Part shown: positions 13,758 to 19,120 of the stretch, piece after piece
Numbering within the stretch: the stretch's first letter is position 1
Layout of the letters: every line of letters starts with the position of its first letter
Virus record (IMG/VR): IMGVR_UViG_3300042861_001039
Coordinates: 1 to 21,082 of that record
Origin: a virus
Reading direction: 5' to 3' (one strand)
DNA length: 21,082 nucleotides
Program-made: the position numbers and the translations under genes
The notes under the pieces: generated by a model
Told to the model about the DNA's origin: nothing
Seen by the model: the letters and a program-made list of their open reading frames with translations, nothing else
Database searches by the model: none

Positions 13758-15354
13758 AAGTGCGTGCCATGGTGATCACAGCGTTGGTACTTAGTATCGT
13801 TACAGCCACACTGATAGCATTTTGTAGCGCACTACGCGTCACCTTCAGCGGGTCAATGACACCCATCTTGATGAGGTCACCCTTTTTACCTGTCTTGATG
13901 TTAACACCCTCACCAAATTCCTCTTTACCGTGGTATAAGTTGTTCACACATAGCCCCGCGTTCTCAATAATCTGATTCATCGGAGCCAAAAGAGCCAAGT
14001 TCAATATGTTACGTGCAGCAATATACTCCTTGCTCGCTCCGTCAGGTGTCGAACCGTCAACCATGTAAGCCAATGACATCCCTGCACCGGGTAAGATACC
14101 CTCCTCAAGGGCTGAACGTACCGCACATACCGCATCGTCAACTCTATCGTACAACTCTTTCTGCTCAAGGTCAGTGTTACCACCCACGTGGATAACACCA
14201 ATGCCACCTGTAAGCGAAGCGATGCGCTCAAGGATAAAGTCTTTGTCGTGTTTCTTCATAGCAAGGGCGTGAGCGCTCCATAGCTGAGCAACACGCTCGT
14301 CAATTATGCTTTGGTTATCTCTGATATCAGATTTAATAATAACGGTCTTATCGGCGCTTACAATGATTTTCTTAGCATGACCAAGGTCACTGTACTTGAT
14401 GAGACCCAAATCGTCACCGGTCTTCTCACTGAAGTAGGTAGCACCAACACTAACCGCAATGTCTTGCATCAGCTCATGCTGCTTGTACCCGAAATTAGGC
14501 GGAGCCACAACACAGATCTTTAAGTTACCCTTCATCACGTTAGCAGCAAACGTGTTAACCACATTCACATTGCACGGCGCAACAATCAACAACTTCTTAC
14601 CCTCAGTGATGATAGGCTTCAAGATACTCTCAATCTGTAACACATTGCTTATCTCCATGTCAGCAACAAGCACCATCACATCCTCAAAGACACACTCGTC
14701 TTTCTTCTGATCATTGATGAACAACGGTGAGGTATACCCACGGTCAAACTTAATACCCATCGTCGTCTCAGTGTAAGTGTCAGCAGACTGACTGCGCTCA
14801 ACAGTAATCAAACCGTTCTTGCCCACAGACTTGTACACATCTGAAATCAACTTACCTATCTCCTTGTCATTGTTCGAAGAGATAGTCGCCACGTCAAGCA
14901 ACATAGACTTGCTCAACTTCTTAGACTTCTTCTTTAACCTCTCCACCACCCTGTCGCTCTGCTCCACCAAAGAACGTAACACCTCAGTGCGGTTCAGTCC
15001 CGCCTCCATCAACTCACTACCCGCCAACACCAAAGCCTCAGTCAACACAATAGCAGTAGTCGTACCATCACCCGCAGCAGTCGCAGTGCGATCAGCCGCC
15101 TCCTTCATCATACGTACCGCAAGGTTCTCGACAGGGTCAAATAACTCAATAGACCTCGCAACAGTAACACCATCCTTAGTCACAGTCAAACCATGAGTGT
15201 GCTGAGTAGACTCAATAAGAACCGTATTACCATTGGGACCTAACGTGCTCTTGACAGCTCTCGCCATCTTAGCAACCCCCTTAATCAATTTACCACGACC
15301 CGAAGCGTCGAAGAATAAGTCCTTGGGCGAATAACCCTGTTGTGTGTTTAGCAT
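13729..15354 (-). CDS. groEL: GroEL chaperonin, 541 aa
   Basis: Complete group I chaperonin subunit. Landmarks: KSTLGPNGNTVLIE (about 36-48), the nucleotide/hydrolysis loop AAGDGTTTA (about 93-101), and GGIGVIHVGGNTDLEQKE. RVDDAVCAVRSALEEGILPGAG follows in the equatorial/intermediate part, and DPLKVTRSALQNA near the end. The C-terminus is ARTYDANDGQQG, without the Gly-Gly-Met tail typical of bacterial GroEL. I start it at the ATG at 15354 (MLNTQQGYSP), because the longer reading to 15402 would begin upstream of the -7 box at 15372-15379. The role would be folding of phage virion proteins, with the co-encoded GroES. Overlaps the membrane-protein gene. Confidence 0.92.
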   Translation of the reverse strand: MLNTQQGYSPKDLFFDASGRGKLIKGVAKMARAVKSTLGPNGNTVLIESTQHTHGLTVTKDGVTVARSIELFDPVENLAVRMMKEAADRTATAAGDGTTTAIVLTEALVLAGSELMEAGLNRTEVLRSLVEQSDRVVERLKKKSKKLSKSMLLDVATISSNNDKEIGKLISDVYKSVGKNGLITVERSQSADTYTETTMGIKFDRGYTSPLFINDQKKDECVFEDVMVLVADMEISNVLQIESILKPIITEGKKLLIVAPCNVNVVNTFAANVMKGNLKICVVAPPNFGYKQHELMQDIAVSVGATYFSEKTGDDLGLIKYSDLGHAKKIIVSADKTVIIKSDIRDNQSIIDERVAQLWSAHALAMKKHDKDFILERIASLTGGIGVIHVGGNTDLEQKELYDRVDDAVCAVRSALEEGILPGAGMSLAYMVDGSTPDGASKEYIAARNILNLALLAPMNQIIENAGLCVNNLYHGKEEFGEGVNIKTGKKGDLIKMGVIDPLKVTRSALQNAISVAVTILSTNAVITMARTYDANDGQQG

Positions 15355-15371
15355 TTGATTTAATTTGAAAG

Positions 15372-15402
15372 CAAAGATATATGAAACCAATCCTAAAAAC
15401 AA
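15372..15402 (-). promoter_or_regulatory. groEL promoter (TTG-N20-TATCTTTG)
   Basis: On the minus strand TTG (15400-15402), a 20-base spacer and TATCTTTG (15372-15379) fit the Bacteroidota -33/-7 consensus exactly. The ATG lies 18 bases after the box, preceded by an A/T-rich leader, ATTAAATCAA. This is the best-formed leftward promoter in the window, and it fixes the groEL start. Confidence 0.8.
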
Positions 15403-15599
15403 AACGCGTCAATGTCGGTTTTTTTCCCTACTTCTATATATATCCCCCTTTATTATTATTATATTTATATTACTATATTTCTCTTTTAAAATTGACATTA
15501 TCGACATAAAATAAATAATATATTAATAATCAATAAGTTAGAAAAAATAAGAAGACGCAAAAAGATACAGGGCTGCGACGATAATCTATCACAAAGAAC
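15403..15599. other. AT-rich intergenic stretch, no gene seen
   Basis: About 200 bases with long A/T runs and pyrimidine-then-purine polarity (TTTTTTTCCCTACTTC at the left, GAAAAAATAAGAAGACG at the right). No ORF of worth in either strand. TTGACATTATCGACAT at about 15491 shares TTGACAT with GTCAATGTCGG (about 15408) in opposite orientation. This is a loose dyad that could be an operator or chance. The stretch separates the terminator at 15600 from the groEL promoter. Confidence 0.4.
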
Positions 15600-15631
15600 A
15601 AAAAAAAGAGGGGAGACAAAAATCCCCCCTC
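15600..15631 (-). terminator. Rho-independent terminator of the small holin-like unit
   Basis: On the minus strand a hairpin with arms GAGGGG and CCCCTC (15608-15631) and a T/A-rich loop is followed by eight Ts (15600-15607). It lies 24 bases beyond the stop of the 53-residue membrane protein and closes the two-gene unit started at 16053-16060. Confidence 0.8.
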
Positions 15632-15654
15632 CATTTACATGACGAAATCTATCC

Positions 15655-15816
15655 TCAGCTCTTAGCCACTACAGACCAAACACCTCCGATAATGACCATA
15701 ATCGACGCAATTAAATCCGTCATCAATGACTCATCGACCAATCCCTTAGCCAACAAAATACCACCAACAAATGTTAACACGTGGCGGATAACTCCCAACT
15801 TCTGTTCCTTGTTCAT
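15655..15816 (-). CDS. Small two-helix membrane protein, Pam3-gp28-type holin candidate
   Basis: A 53-residue protein. I start it at the ATG at 15816 (MNKEQKLGVIRHVLTFVGGI), one base after the upstream stop; a longer start at 15837 would overlap the upstream gene by 20 bp. Two membrane helices, about 9-25 (VIRHVLTFVGGILLAKG) and 33-51 (TDLIASIMVIIGGVWSVVA), are joined by a short VDESLM turn. This pattern is what I remember as the Pam3-gp28 family of putative phage holins. It stands far from the lysin gene and has its own promoter and terminator unit. Confidence 0.65.
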   Translation of the reverse strand: MNKEQKLGVIRHVLTFVGGILLAKGLVDESLMTDLIASIMVIIGGVWSVVAKS

Positions 15817-15817
15817 A

Positions 15818-16036
15818 TCAACAGTTTTTAAGTTCATTCATCATCTCACCTCGAGCAGCGCCCTCAGCATACATGTTAACCTTCTTCTCATAACGCATAG
15901 ACTTACGAGCCATAGCAAGCTGCTGAATACCCGTCATGCCATCAGGACGATTGTTAACCAAGCGGCCGTCCTGAACATTCAAGCCCATGCCGGCGCCATT
16001 ACTTTGGTAGATACTACCTTCCATTTTCATTTTCAT
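15818..16036 (-). CDS. Small Met/Gly-rich protein of unknown function (72 aa)
   Basis: A 72-residue protein, started at the ATG at 16036 (MKMKMEGSIYQSNGAGMGLN) because a TATCTTTG box lies 17 bases upstream. The open frame continues to 16201, but that part is upstream of the promoter and low in gene-like character. Features: a Gly/Met-rich first third, the line VQDGRLVNNRPDGMTGIQQL, then a helical, basic end with MARKSMRYEKKVNMYAEGAA, and the last residues KNC. No membrane segment. It is the first gene of a two-gene unit with the holin-like protein. Function not recognised. Confidence 0.6.
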   Translation of the reverse strand: MKMKMEGSIYQSNGAGMGLNVQDGRLVNNRPDGMTGIQQLAMARKSMRYEKKVNMYAEGAARGEMMNELKNC

Positions 16037-16052
16037 AGTTTTAATGTTTTGA

Positions 16053-16060
16053 CAAAGATA
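16053..16060 (-). promoter_or_regulatory. Promoter -7 box (TATCTTTG) of the 72-aa/holin unit
   Basis: Minus-strand TATCTTTG, 17 bases before the ATG at 16036, the same box as at groEL. No TTG at the expected -33 distance. It sits at the left border of the low-complexity region. Confidence 0.55.
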
Positions 16061-16194
16061 ATGAATATCAGATGATAGTAGTGTTGGGGCTATAGCAGCA
16101 TTTTGAAATCGAATTGCAATTTGAAAAGTGCTTTTTTTTCGGTAGTGGGGGTGCTTGTTTCCGTTTCCGCACCCCGAAATTTTGGCGTTTTTTC

Positions 16195-16215
16195 GCCCCA
16201 AGCCCCAAGCCCCAA
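16195..16215 (+). repeat. Three tandem heptamers GCCCCAA
   Basis: Units at 16195-16201, 16202-16208 and 16209-16215, with a degenerate fourth (GCCCAAA) to 16222. No gene runs through them. Length and tandem layout could be iteron-like, or simple slippage. Confidence 0.85.
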
Positions 16216-16278
16216 GCCCAAAGGCGCTACATTGCGCCCCTGTTCGCCCCTATTCGCCCTTTCCTTCACCCCTTCGCC

Positions 16279-16300
16279 TTTGTCCTATCAATCGGACAAA
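16279..16300 (-). repeat. Hairpin repeat copy 1 (inverted orientation)
   Basis: Arms TTTGTCC and GGACAAA around TATCAATC. The loop is the reverse complement of the one in the right-hand copies, so this copy is in minus orientation. It lies in non-coding low-complexity DNA, preceded by CACCCCTTCGCC. Confidence 0.9.
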
Positions 16301-16313
16301 TACAAAGGGCGCT

Positions 16314-16337
16314 ATTTGTCCTATCAATCGGACAAAT
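16314..16337 (-). repeat. Hairpin repeat copy 2 (inverted orientation)
   Basis: Full 8-base arms ATTTGTCC and GGACAAAT around TATCAATC, 13 bases from copy 1. It follows ACAAAGGGCGCT, a word also found in coding DNA near 17047. Confidence 0.9.
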
Positions 16338-16477
16338 GCAAGGAAAAGCGCACCACTACAAAGGGCGCAAAGCCCCTATTTTTCCTCCTTCGCCTAAATT
16401 CCTTTCCTTTCCTCATTCGCTCAAAGCCTTACTAATAAAGGGCTGTAGAAGGGGCTAAACTTTTTTTTACTTCTTTG

Positions 16478-16507
16478 TTGCATATATAAAGTTTTATACT
16501 ATCTTTG
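16478..16507 (+). promoter_or_regulatory. Rightward promoter (TTG-N19-TATCTTTG) of the Lys/Ala-tail gene
   Basis: TTG at 16478-16480, a 19-base spacer, and TATCTTTG at 16500-16507, in plus orientation, preceded by a T-run (TTTTTTTT). It is a full Bacteroidota consensus and begins the rightward gene set. The ATG of the first long gene lies 80 bases downstream, leaving a leader of about 75 bases. Confidence 0.8.
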
Positions 16508-16515
16508 TGTCCGTT

Positions 16516-16587
16516 ATGAATGAGTTAACAGCGCCTCTCTTTATAACCTAACTAAACAAAAGGCGCTAAAATTAATACCTATTTTTT
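16516..16587 (+). promoter_or_regulatory. Leader with short upstream ORF and a stem-loop
   Basis: Between promoter and gene lies an 11-codon ORF (ATG 16516, TAA 16549-16551; MNELTAPLFIT). A 7-bp stem, AGCGCCT (16530-16536) with AGGCGCT (16561-16567), has its left arm inside the uORF and its right arm beyond it. A T-run (TATTTTTTATG) just precedes the gene start. It could act as a translation-coupled or attenuation leader; translation of the uORF is not demonstrated. Confidence 0.3.
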
Positions 16588-17304
16588 ATGTCAAACTCAG
16601 TTAAATTAACGGCTTCGGAAAAGAAAAGCCTATTTGTTTTGGAATTGTCAACTATCACAAAGGCTATCTTAGATAGTGACCTTAAGCGCTTTGAAAACAG
16701 CGAAGTTCAAGCCCGATATGTAGCGAAGGCGCATTTGTGGTTGAAAAGCGCTTCGGGCAAAGCCTTAATGGTTCGCGAAAAATGCGGAATTCGCGAAGTA
16801 ATAAAGGGCAATTTTCCTTTTGATAAAACGCAATATTATCATTTATTGGAATTTGCGAAATTCGCGGAAGCAAAGCCCGAACTTTTGAAGCAATGGAAAA
16901 AGGAAGTATGCGCTATCAAGGAACAAAAGGTTAGCATTGCCCTAAGTACCACTGAATATGTGAAGTACTACAAAGAAGCCACATTGGAAGGCGAAGGCGA
17001 AGGGAAGCCAAAGCCAAAGGGCAAAGAGAAGGCGCTTTTCTCATTCACAAAGGGCGCTATTTCCGTTCGAATGATAGGAGGCGAATTGAAAGGTAAAGCG
17101 AAGTTAAGCGAAGTGATAAGCGCCCTTGAAGAAGTGAAGGCAATGCTCGAAGCCCTAACGAAGCCAAAGGCTACAGCGAAGGCTACAGCGAAGCCAAAGC
17201 CAAAGCCAACAGCGAAGGCAAAGGCGAAGGCAAAGGCGAAGGCGTTAACTATGCAAGACGTTGTAATTCAAGAAGAGGTTGAATTGATAGATTCACCTTT
17301 CTAA
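16588..17304 (+). CDS. Putative DNA-binding protein with histone-H1-like Lys/Ala/Pro tail
   Basis: A 238-residue protein. An N-terminal helical domain covers about 1-130, with a possible helix-turn-helix-like stretch around IREVIKGNFPFDKTQYYHLL. An EGEGEGKPKPKGKEK linker at 134-148 leads to a second small domain, 149-190. A Lys/Ala/Pro tail at 191-219 (KPKATAKATAKPKPKPTAKA onward) precedes a short acidic end, EEVELIDSPF. Such tails are found in histone-H1-like and other nucleic-acid-binding bacterial proteins. I do not recognise the domain. It is first behind the rightward promoter and alone before two terminators. Much of the gene, not only the tail, is made of the DNA words GCGAAG, AAAGCC and GGCGCT that also fill the flanking non-coding DNA. 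Confidence 0.55.
   Translation: MSNSVKLTASEKKSLFVLELSTITKAILDSDLKRFENSEVQARYVAKAHLWLKSASGKALMVREKCGIREVIKGNFPFDKTQYYHLLEFAKFAEAKPELLKQWKKEVCAIKEQKVSIALSTTEYVKYYKEATLEGEGEGKPKPKGKEKALFSFTKGAISVRMIGGELKGKAKLSEVISALEEVKAMLEALTKPKATAKATAKPKPKPTAKAKAKAKAKALTMQDVVIQEEVELIDSPF
17155..17245 (+). repeat. Imperfect GCGAAGGC/AAAGCC tandem tract inside the gene
   Basis: Short, shifted units such as GGCTACAGCGAA, GCCAAAGCCAAA and GCGAAGGCAAAG follow each other and encode the Lys/Ala/Pro tail. The same words recur outside the gene (17301-17330, 17395-17430, 17515-17565). Confidence 0.7.
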
Positions 17305-17323
17305 GCGAAGCCCCAAAGCAAAG

Positions 17324-17357
17324 CAAAGCCCCTTTTCGAAGGGGCTTTGTTTGTTTA
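17324..17357 (+). terminator. Rho-independent terminator with TTCG loop
   Basis: An 11-bp perfect stem (CAAAGCCCCTT, 17324-17334, with AAGGGGCTTTG, 17339-17349) is capped by TTCG and followed by TTTGTTT. It begins 20 bases after the stop at 17304. UUCG is an extra-stable tetraloop. Confidence 0.85.
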
Positions 17358-17358
17358 C

Positions 17359-17385
17359 AGCCCCTTTTGATAGGGGCTATTTTAT
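17359..17385 (+). terminator. Second terminator hairpin in tandem
   Basis: A 7-bp stem, AGCCCCT (17359-17365) and AGGGGCT (17372-17378), with loop TTTGAT is followed by ATTTTAT. It sits 10 bases after the first terminator. Together they insulate the downstream cassettes from the 16588 gene. Confidence 0.65.
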
Positions 17386-17600
17386 GCAACAAAGCGAAGC
17401 CTTAAACGAAGCCCCAAAGCGCCCCAATAAACGAAGCAAAGGGGCGAAGGTGTACCTATATACCAAAGGGCTAATTTAAGGCGCTTAAAAGGGCTGTAAT
17501 GAAGCCAAAGGAAAGACGAAGCGAAGCGCGAAGCGAAGCGAAGCCCAAAGGCGAAGCGCAAAGGTATAAAGCGCAAAATTTATATCGCAAATTGATTCGG
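17386..17600. other. Gene-free low-complexity stretch between terminators and the cassettes
   Basis: Purine-rich words in plus orientation (GCGAAGCCTTAAACGAAGCC, GCGAAGCGCGAAGCGAAG), with no start context. A long minus frame, 17382-17576, is only the complement of these repeats. No TAnnTTTG box was found here, although a gene starts at 17639. Confidence 0.5.
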
Positions 17601-17622
17601 TTTGTCCGATTGATAGGACAAA
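17601..17622 (+). repeat. Hairpin repeat copy 3
   Basis: Arms TTTGTCC and GGACAAA around GATTGATA, forward orientation. It ends 16 bases before the ATG at 17639, with CCAAAACTTACAAAT between. Confidence 0.9.
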
Positions 17623-17638
17623 TCCAAAACTTACAAAT

Positions 17639-17827
17639 ATGAAATTCATTTTATTCTTAAACCTGTTTTTCAGTGGGCAAATTGCCTTGGACTCTGATAA
17701 TCTTTATACGCTACGAAGCGAAGGCGAAGTATACGAACACGTTTGTTATGGTGAAATAATGAACTACCTTGAAGCAAATGAGTTCGTTTATAACGATAAT
17801 CTTTGCGAATGTGGTGAACTTGAATGA
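17639..17827 (+). CDS. Small acidic protein of unknown function (62 aa)
   Basis: The product begins MKFILFLNLFFSGQIALDSD and ends in NDNLCECGELE. It has a hydrophobic first 14 residues that might be a short signal or anchor, then an acidic body with Tyr, Asn and three Cys in C...C-E-C. The A/T-rich leader with a hairpin repeat upstream matches the other cassette genes, which supports it. No promoter box is visible directly upstream. CGAAGCGAAGGCGAAG within the gene is a leftover of the neighbouring low-complexity words. A strong promoter lies after its stop. Function unknown; the short length leaves some doubt that it is real. Confidence 0.5.
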   Translation: MKFILFLNLFFSGQIALDSDNLYTLRSEGEVYEHVCYGEIMNYLEANEFVYNDNLCECGELE

Positions 17828-17872
17828 ACATAACTCGAACACAATTCTCAGACAAAATAGTTTGTACTTTCC

Positions 17873-17903
17873 TTGCGAGAGCCATAACTTTGTCGTATCT
17901 TTG
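17873..17903 (+). promoter_or_regulatory. Rightward promoter (TTG-N20-TATCTTTG) of the cassette array
   Basis: TTG at 17873-17875, a 20-base spacer and TATCTTTG at 17896-17903 form a full Bacteroidota promoter. A second box, TAACTTTG, lies just before it at 17885-17892. The next ATG is at 18020, leaving a leader of about 110 bases that contains hairpin copy 4. No other full promoter was found to the right, so it may drive all cassettes to the window end. Confidence 0.8.
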
Positions 17904-17964
17904 CGGAGTTATTGGGAGTCATAGTAGATTGCCTCGGAAAATAACACTATCAATTTGGAAAACG

Positions 17965-17988
17965 ATTTGTCCGATTGATAGGACAAAT
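17965..17988 (+). repeat. Hairpin repeat copy 4
   Basis: Full arms ATTTGTCC and GGACAAAT around GATTGATA, in the leader of the 68-aa membrane protein, 31 bases before its ATG. Confidence 0.9.
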
Positions 17989-18019
17989 GAAATAGTAAAC
18001 AATTAAACAATCAATAGTT

Positions 18020-18226
18020 ATGGAAAAAGTTCTTAAACCTTTTGTAGTGCTAACCACTTATGTAGTGTTGTATGCGCTCACGTATTCACTAATTAGCGCT
18101 GTTGTAAGTGCGCTGTTTTGGATAAACTATTTAGACGTAGTGCAGTCAAACGCTATGAAAACTATTTTAGTTCTATTCTCAATTGCTCATTCTATCTATG
18201 CGCTTGTCGTTGAATGTGAAAAATAA
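18020..18226 (+). CDS. Small two-helix membrane protein (68 aa)
   Basis: A 68-residue membrane protein. The first hydrophobic part, about 7-36 (FVVLTTYVVLYALTYSLISA and on), is followed by a loop, NYLDVVQSNAMK, and a second helix at 46-64 (KTILVLFSIAHSIYALVV). It ends in ECEK. The ATG is behind AACAATCAATAGTT, the usual A/T-rich leader. The last base of its stop is the first base of hairpin copy 5. It is not clearly a holin and is far from the lysin. Small inner-membrane proteins among early phage genes are often involved in superinfection exclusion or host takeover, but here that is only a possibility. Confidence 0.6.
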   Translation: MEKVLKPFVVLTTYVVLYALTYSLISAVVSALFWINYLDVVQSNAMKTILVLFSIAHSIYALVVECEK

Positions 18227-18249
18227 TTTGTCCGATTGATAGGACAAAT
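18226..18249 (+). repeat. Hairpin repeat copy 5
   Basis: Full arms ATTTGTCC and GGACAAAT around GATTGATA. It starts on the last base of the upstream TAA and is followed by the leader CTTAAAATCAGTAAAAC and then AATCAATTTATATG. Confidence 0.9.
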
Positions 18250-18282
18250 CTTAAAATCAGTAAAACTTAAAAATCAATTTAT

Positions 18283-18699
18283 ATGTCAGAGAGAATTAAA
18301 TCTTGGGTGGGCTGTTATGTCCGCATAAAACGAAAGTACATTGTAGCGATTCCCGATTACGATGACAACAATTGGGGTAGTACACACTTAGAAGGAACAC
18401 CATTCGACCAATTCTTTGATGATGGCGAACTTACTTCGCAGTTGTACAATGACGATAGTCTTGACTTTGGTTCGCGAGTCCCACAAAATTGGGTTGGTCG
18501 GGTTCACGCTCAAGTATATGGTACTGAAATTTTGCCTTCAAACTATGCGATTACACAGCCGAAAAATATGCTTGTCATTGACGGCTTTCCCGCTCAAGGT
18601 TGGCTTTATGTGTGGGAAGCAGATTACTTTGAAGTTGTCAAAGAGAAAACCATTTCAGTAACCAAGTGGGAAGTTGACGAAGAATTTACTAACCAATAA
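18283..18699 (+). CDS. Acidic cassette protein, paralogue A (138 aa)
   Basis: A 138-residue protein beginning MSERIKSWVGCYVRIKRKYI and ending TKWEVDEEFTNQ. It is rich in Asp, Trp and Tyr (PDYDDNNWGS, QFFDDGELTSQLYNDDS), predicted beta, with no membrane segment. It shares its start (MSE-[RK]-IKS), the line FEVV before the end and the final W-x-x-D-[ED]-x-F-x-NQ with the protein at 19121-19465, so the two are paralogues. Followed 12 bases later by the 116-aa gene without a hairpin between. I do not recognise the family. Confidence 0.6.
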   Translation: MSERIKSWVGCYVRIKRKYIVAIPDYDDNNWGSTHLEGTPFDQFFDDGELTSQLYNDDSLDFGSRVPQNWVGRVHAQVYGTEILPSNYAITQPKNMLVIDGFPAQGWLYVWEADYFEVVKEKTISVTKWEVDEEFTNQ

Positions 18700-18711
18700 A
18701 AATCAATCGAT

Positions 18712-19062
18712 ATGAAATTCATTTCTTCACAAGATGAAGCCGCTATTGAGGCGCACTTAAGTCGTGAGAACGCACCCGAAAATGAGGTCTTGTACTCTTG
18801 CGGTGGTGTGTATATGCACGGCAAGTTACAAGATGACATTGGCTATGACATACCAATTTTATTAGACGATGATATGCAAAGGGGCATAAACATTTGCGAG
18901 GTTCAATTCCCTGACGGAGAAGTCAAGTTGGCTATTGCCTTTATTTGGGAGACCAAGATGAAGATGAACTCGTGGGGTGTGCGTGGGCTTATTGTCTACG
19001 GCAATGAACCCGACCTTGATTACGTTCGTGAGTGTTATTCTAAAAAAGCAGAACACCTGTAA
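18712..19062 (+). CDS. Acidic cassette protein (116 aa)
   Basis: Begins MKFISSQDEAAIEAHLSREN, contains VYMHGKLQDDIGYDIPILLD and VKLAIAFIWETKMKMNSWGV, and ends in YVRECYSKKAEHL. Mixed alpha/beta with alternating acidic and hydrophobic residues; no signal or membrane segment. It follows the 138-aa gene after 12 bases (AAATCAATCGAT leader) and precedes hairpin copy 6. It therefore closes a two-gene cassette whose next counterpart (19121 and 19477) repeats the layout. Not recognised. Confidence 0.55.
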   Translation: MKFISSQDEAAIEAHLSRENAPENEVLYSCGGVYMHGKLQDDIGYDIPILLDDDMQRGINICEVQFPDGEVKLAIAFIWETKMKMNSWGVRGLIVYGNEPDLDYVRECYSKKAEHL

Positions 19063-19066
19063 ACTA

Positions 19067-19088
19067 ATGTCCGATTGATAGGACAAAT
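19067..19088 (+). repeat. Hairpin repeat copy 6 (shortened left arm)
   Basis: Left arm ATGTCC instead of TTTGTCC, loop GATTGATA, right arm GGACAAAT; only 5 bp (TGTCC/GGACA) can pair. It starts 4 bases after the stop of the upstream gene. Following leader: ATTCAATTCAGTAAAAC and AATCAATTCATATG. Confidence 0.85.
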
Positions 19089-19120
19089 ATTCAATTCAGT
19101 AAAACTTAAAATCAATTCAT

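Larger units (their letters stand above)
16061..16499. other. Gene-free low-complexity region with two inverted hairpin repeats
   Basis: Both strands were read for ORFs; those found are low-complexity reading frames of repeated words, with no start context. The plus strand is pyrimidine-rich (TTCGCCC, CCCCTTCGCC), so purine words GCGAAGG and GGGGCGAA lie on the minus strand. It holds three perfect GCCCCAA units (16195-16215), two hairpin repeats (16279-16300, 16314-16337) and several ACAAAGGGCGC words. It lies between the leftward promoter at 16.05 kb and the rightward one at 16.48 kb, and could be a regulatory or replication-start region. Confidence 0.5.

Noticed and set aside
15355-15402. 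Longer groEL start (MFLGLVSYIF)
   Set aside because: It would begin upstream of the -7 box at 15372-15379, and the usual GroEL N-terminus starts at the ATG at 15354.
16037-16201. Longer start of the 72-aa gene (MGRKNAKISG)
   Set aside because: The promoter box at 16053-16060 lies inside, and the extra residues are low-complexity translation.
16103-16458. Three long plus-strand frames in the low-complexity region
   Set aside because: All three frames are open because the DNA lacks stops, not because of coding. There is no leader and no protein character.
17382-17576. 64-aa minus-strand ORF in the low-complexity stretch
   Set aside because: Its sequence is the complement of GCGAAG words, it has Arg/Leu/Phe repeats, and it crosses the terminator tail.
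17824-18006. 60-aa plus-strand ORF overlapping the end of the 62-aa gene
   Set aside because: It contains a full promoter (17873-17903) and a hairpin repeat in its second half, so it is a non-coding leader read as protein.
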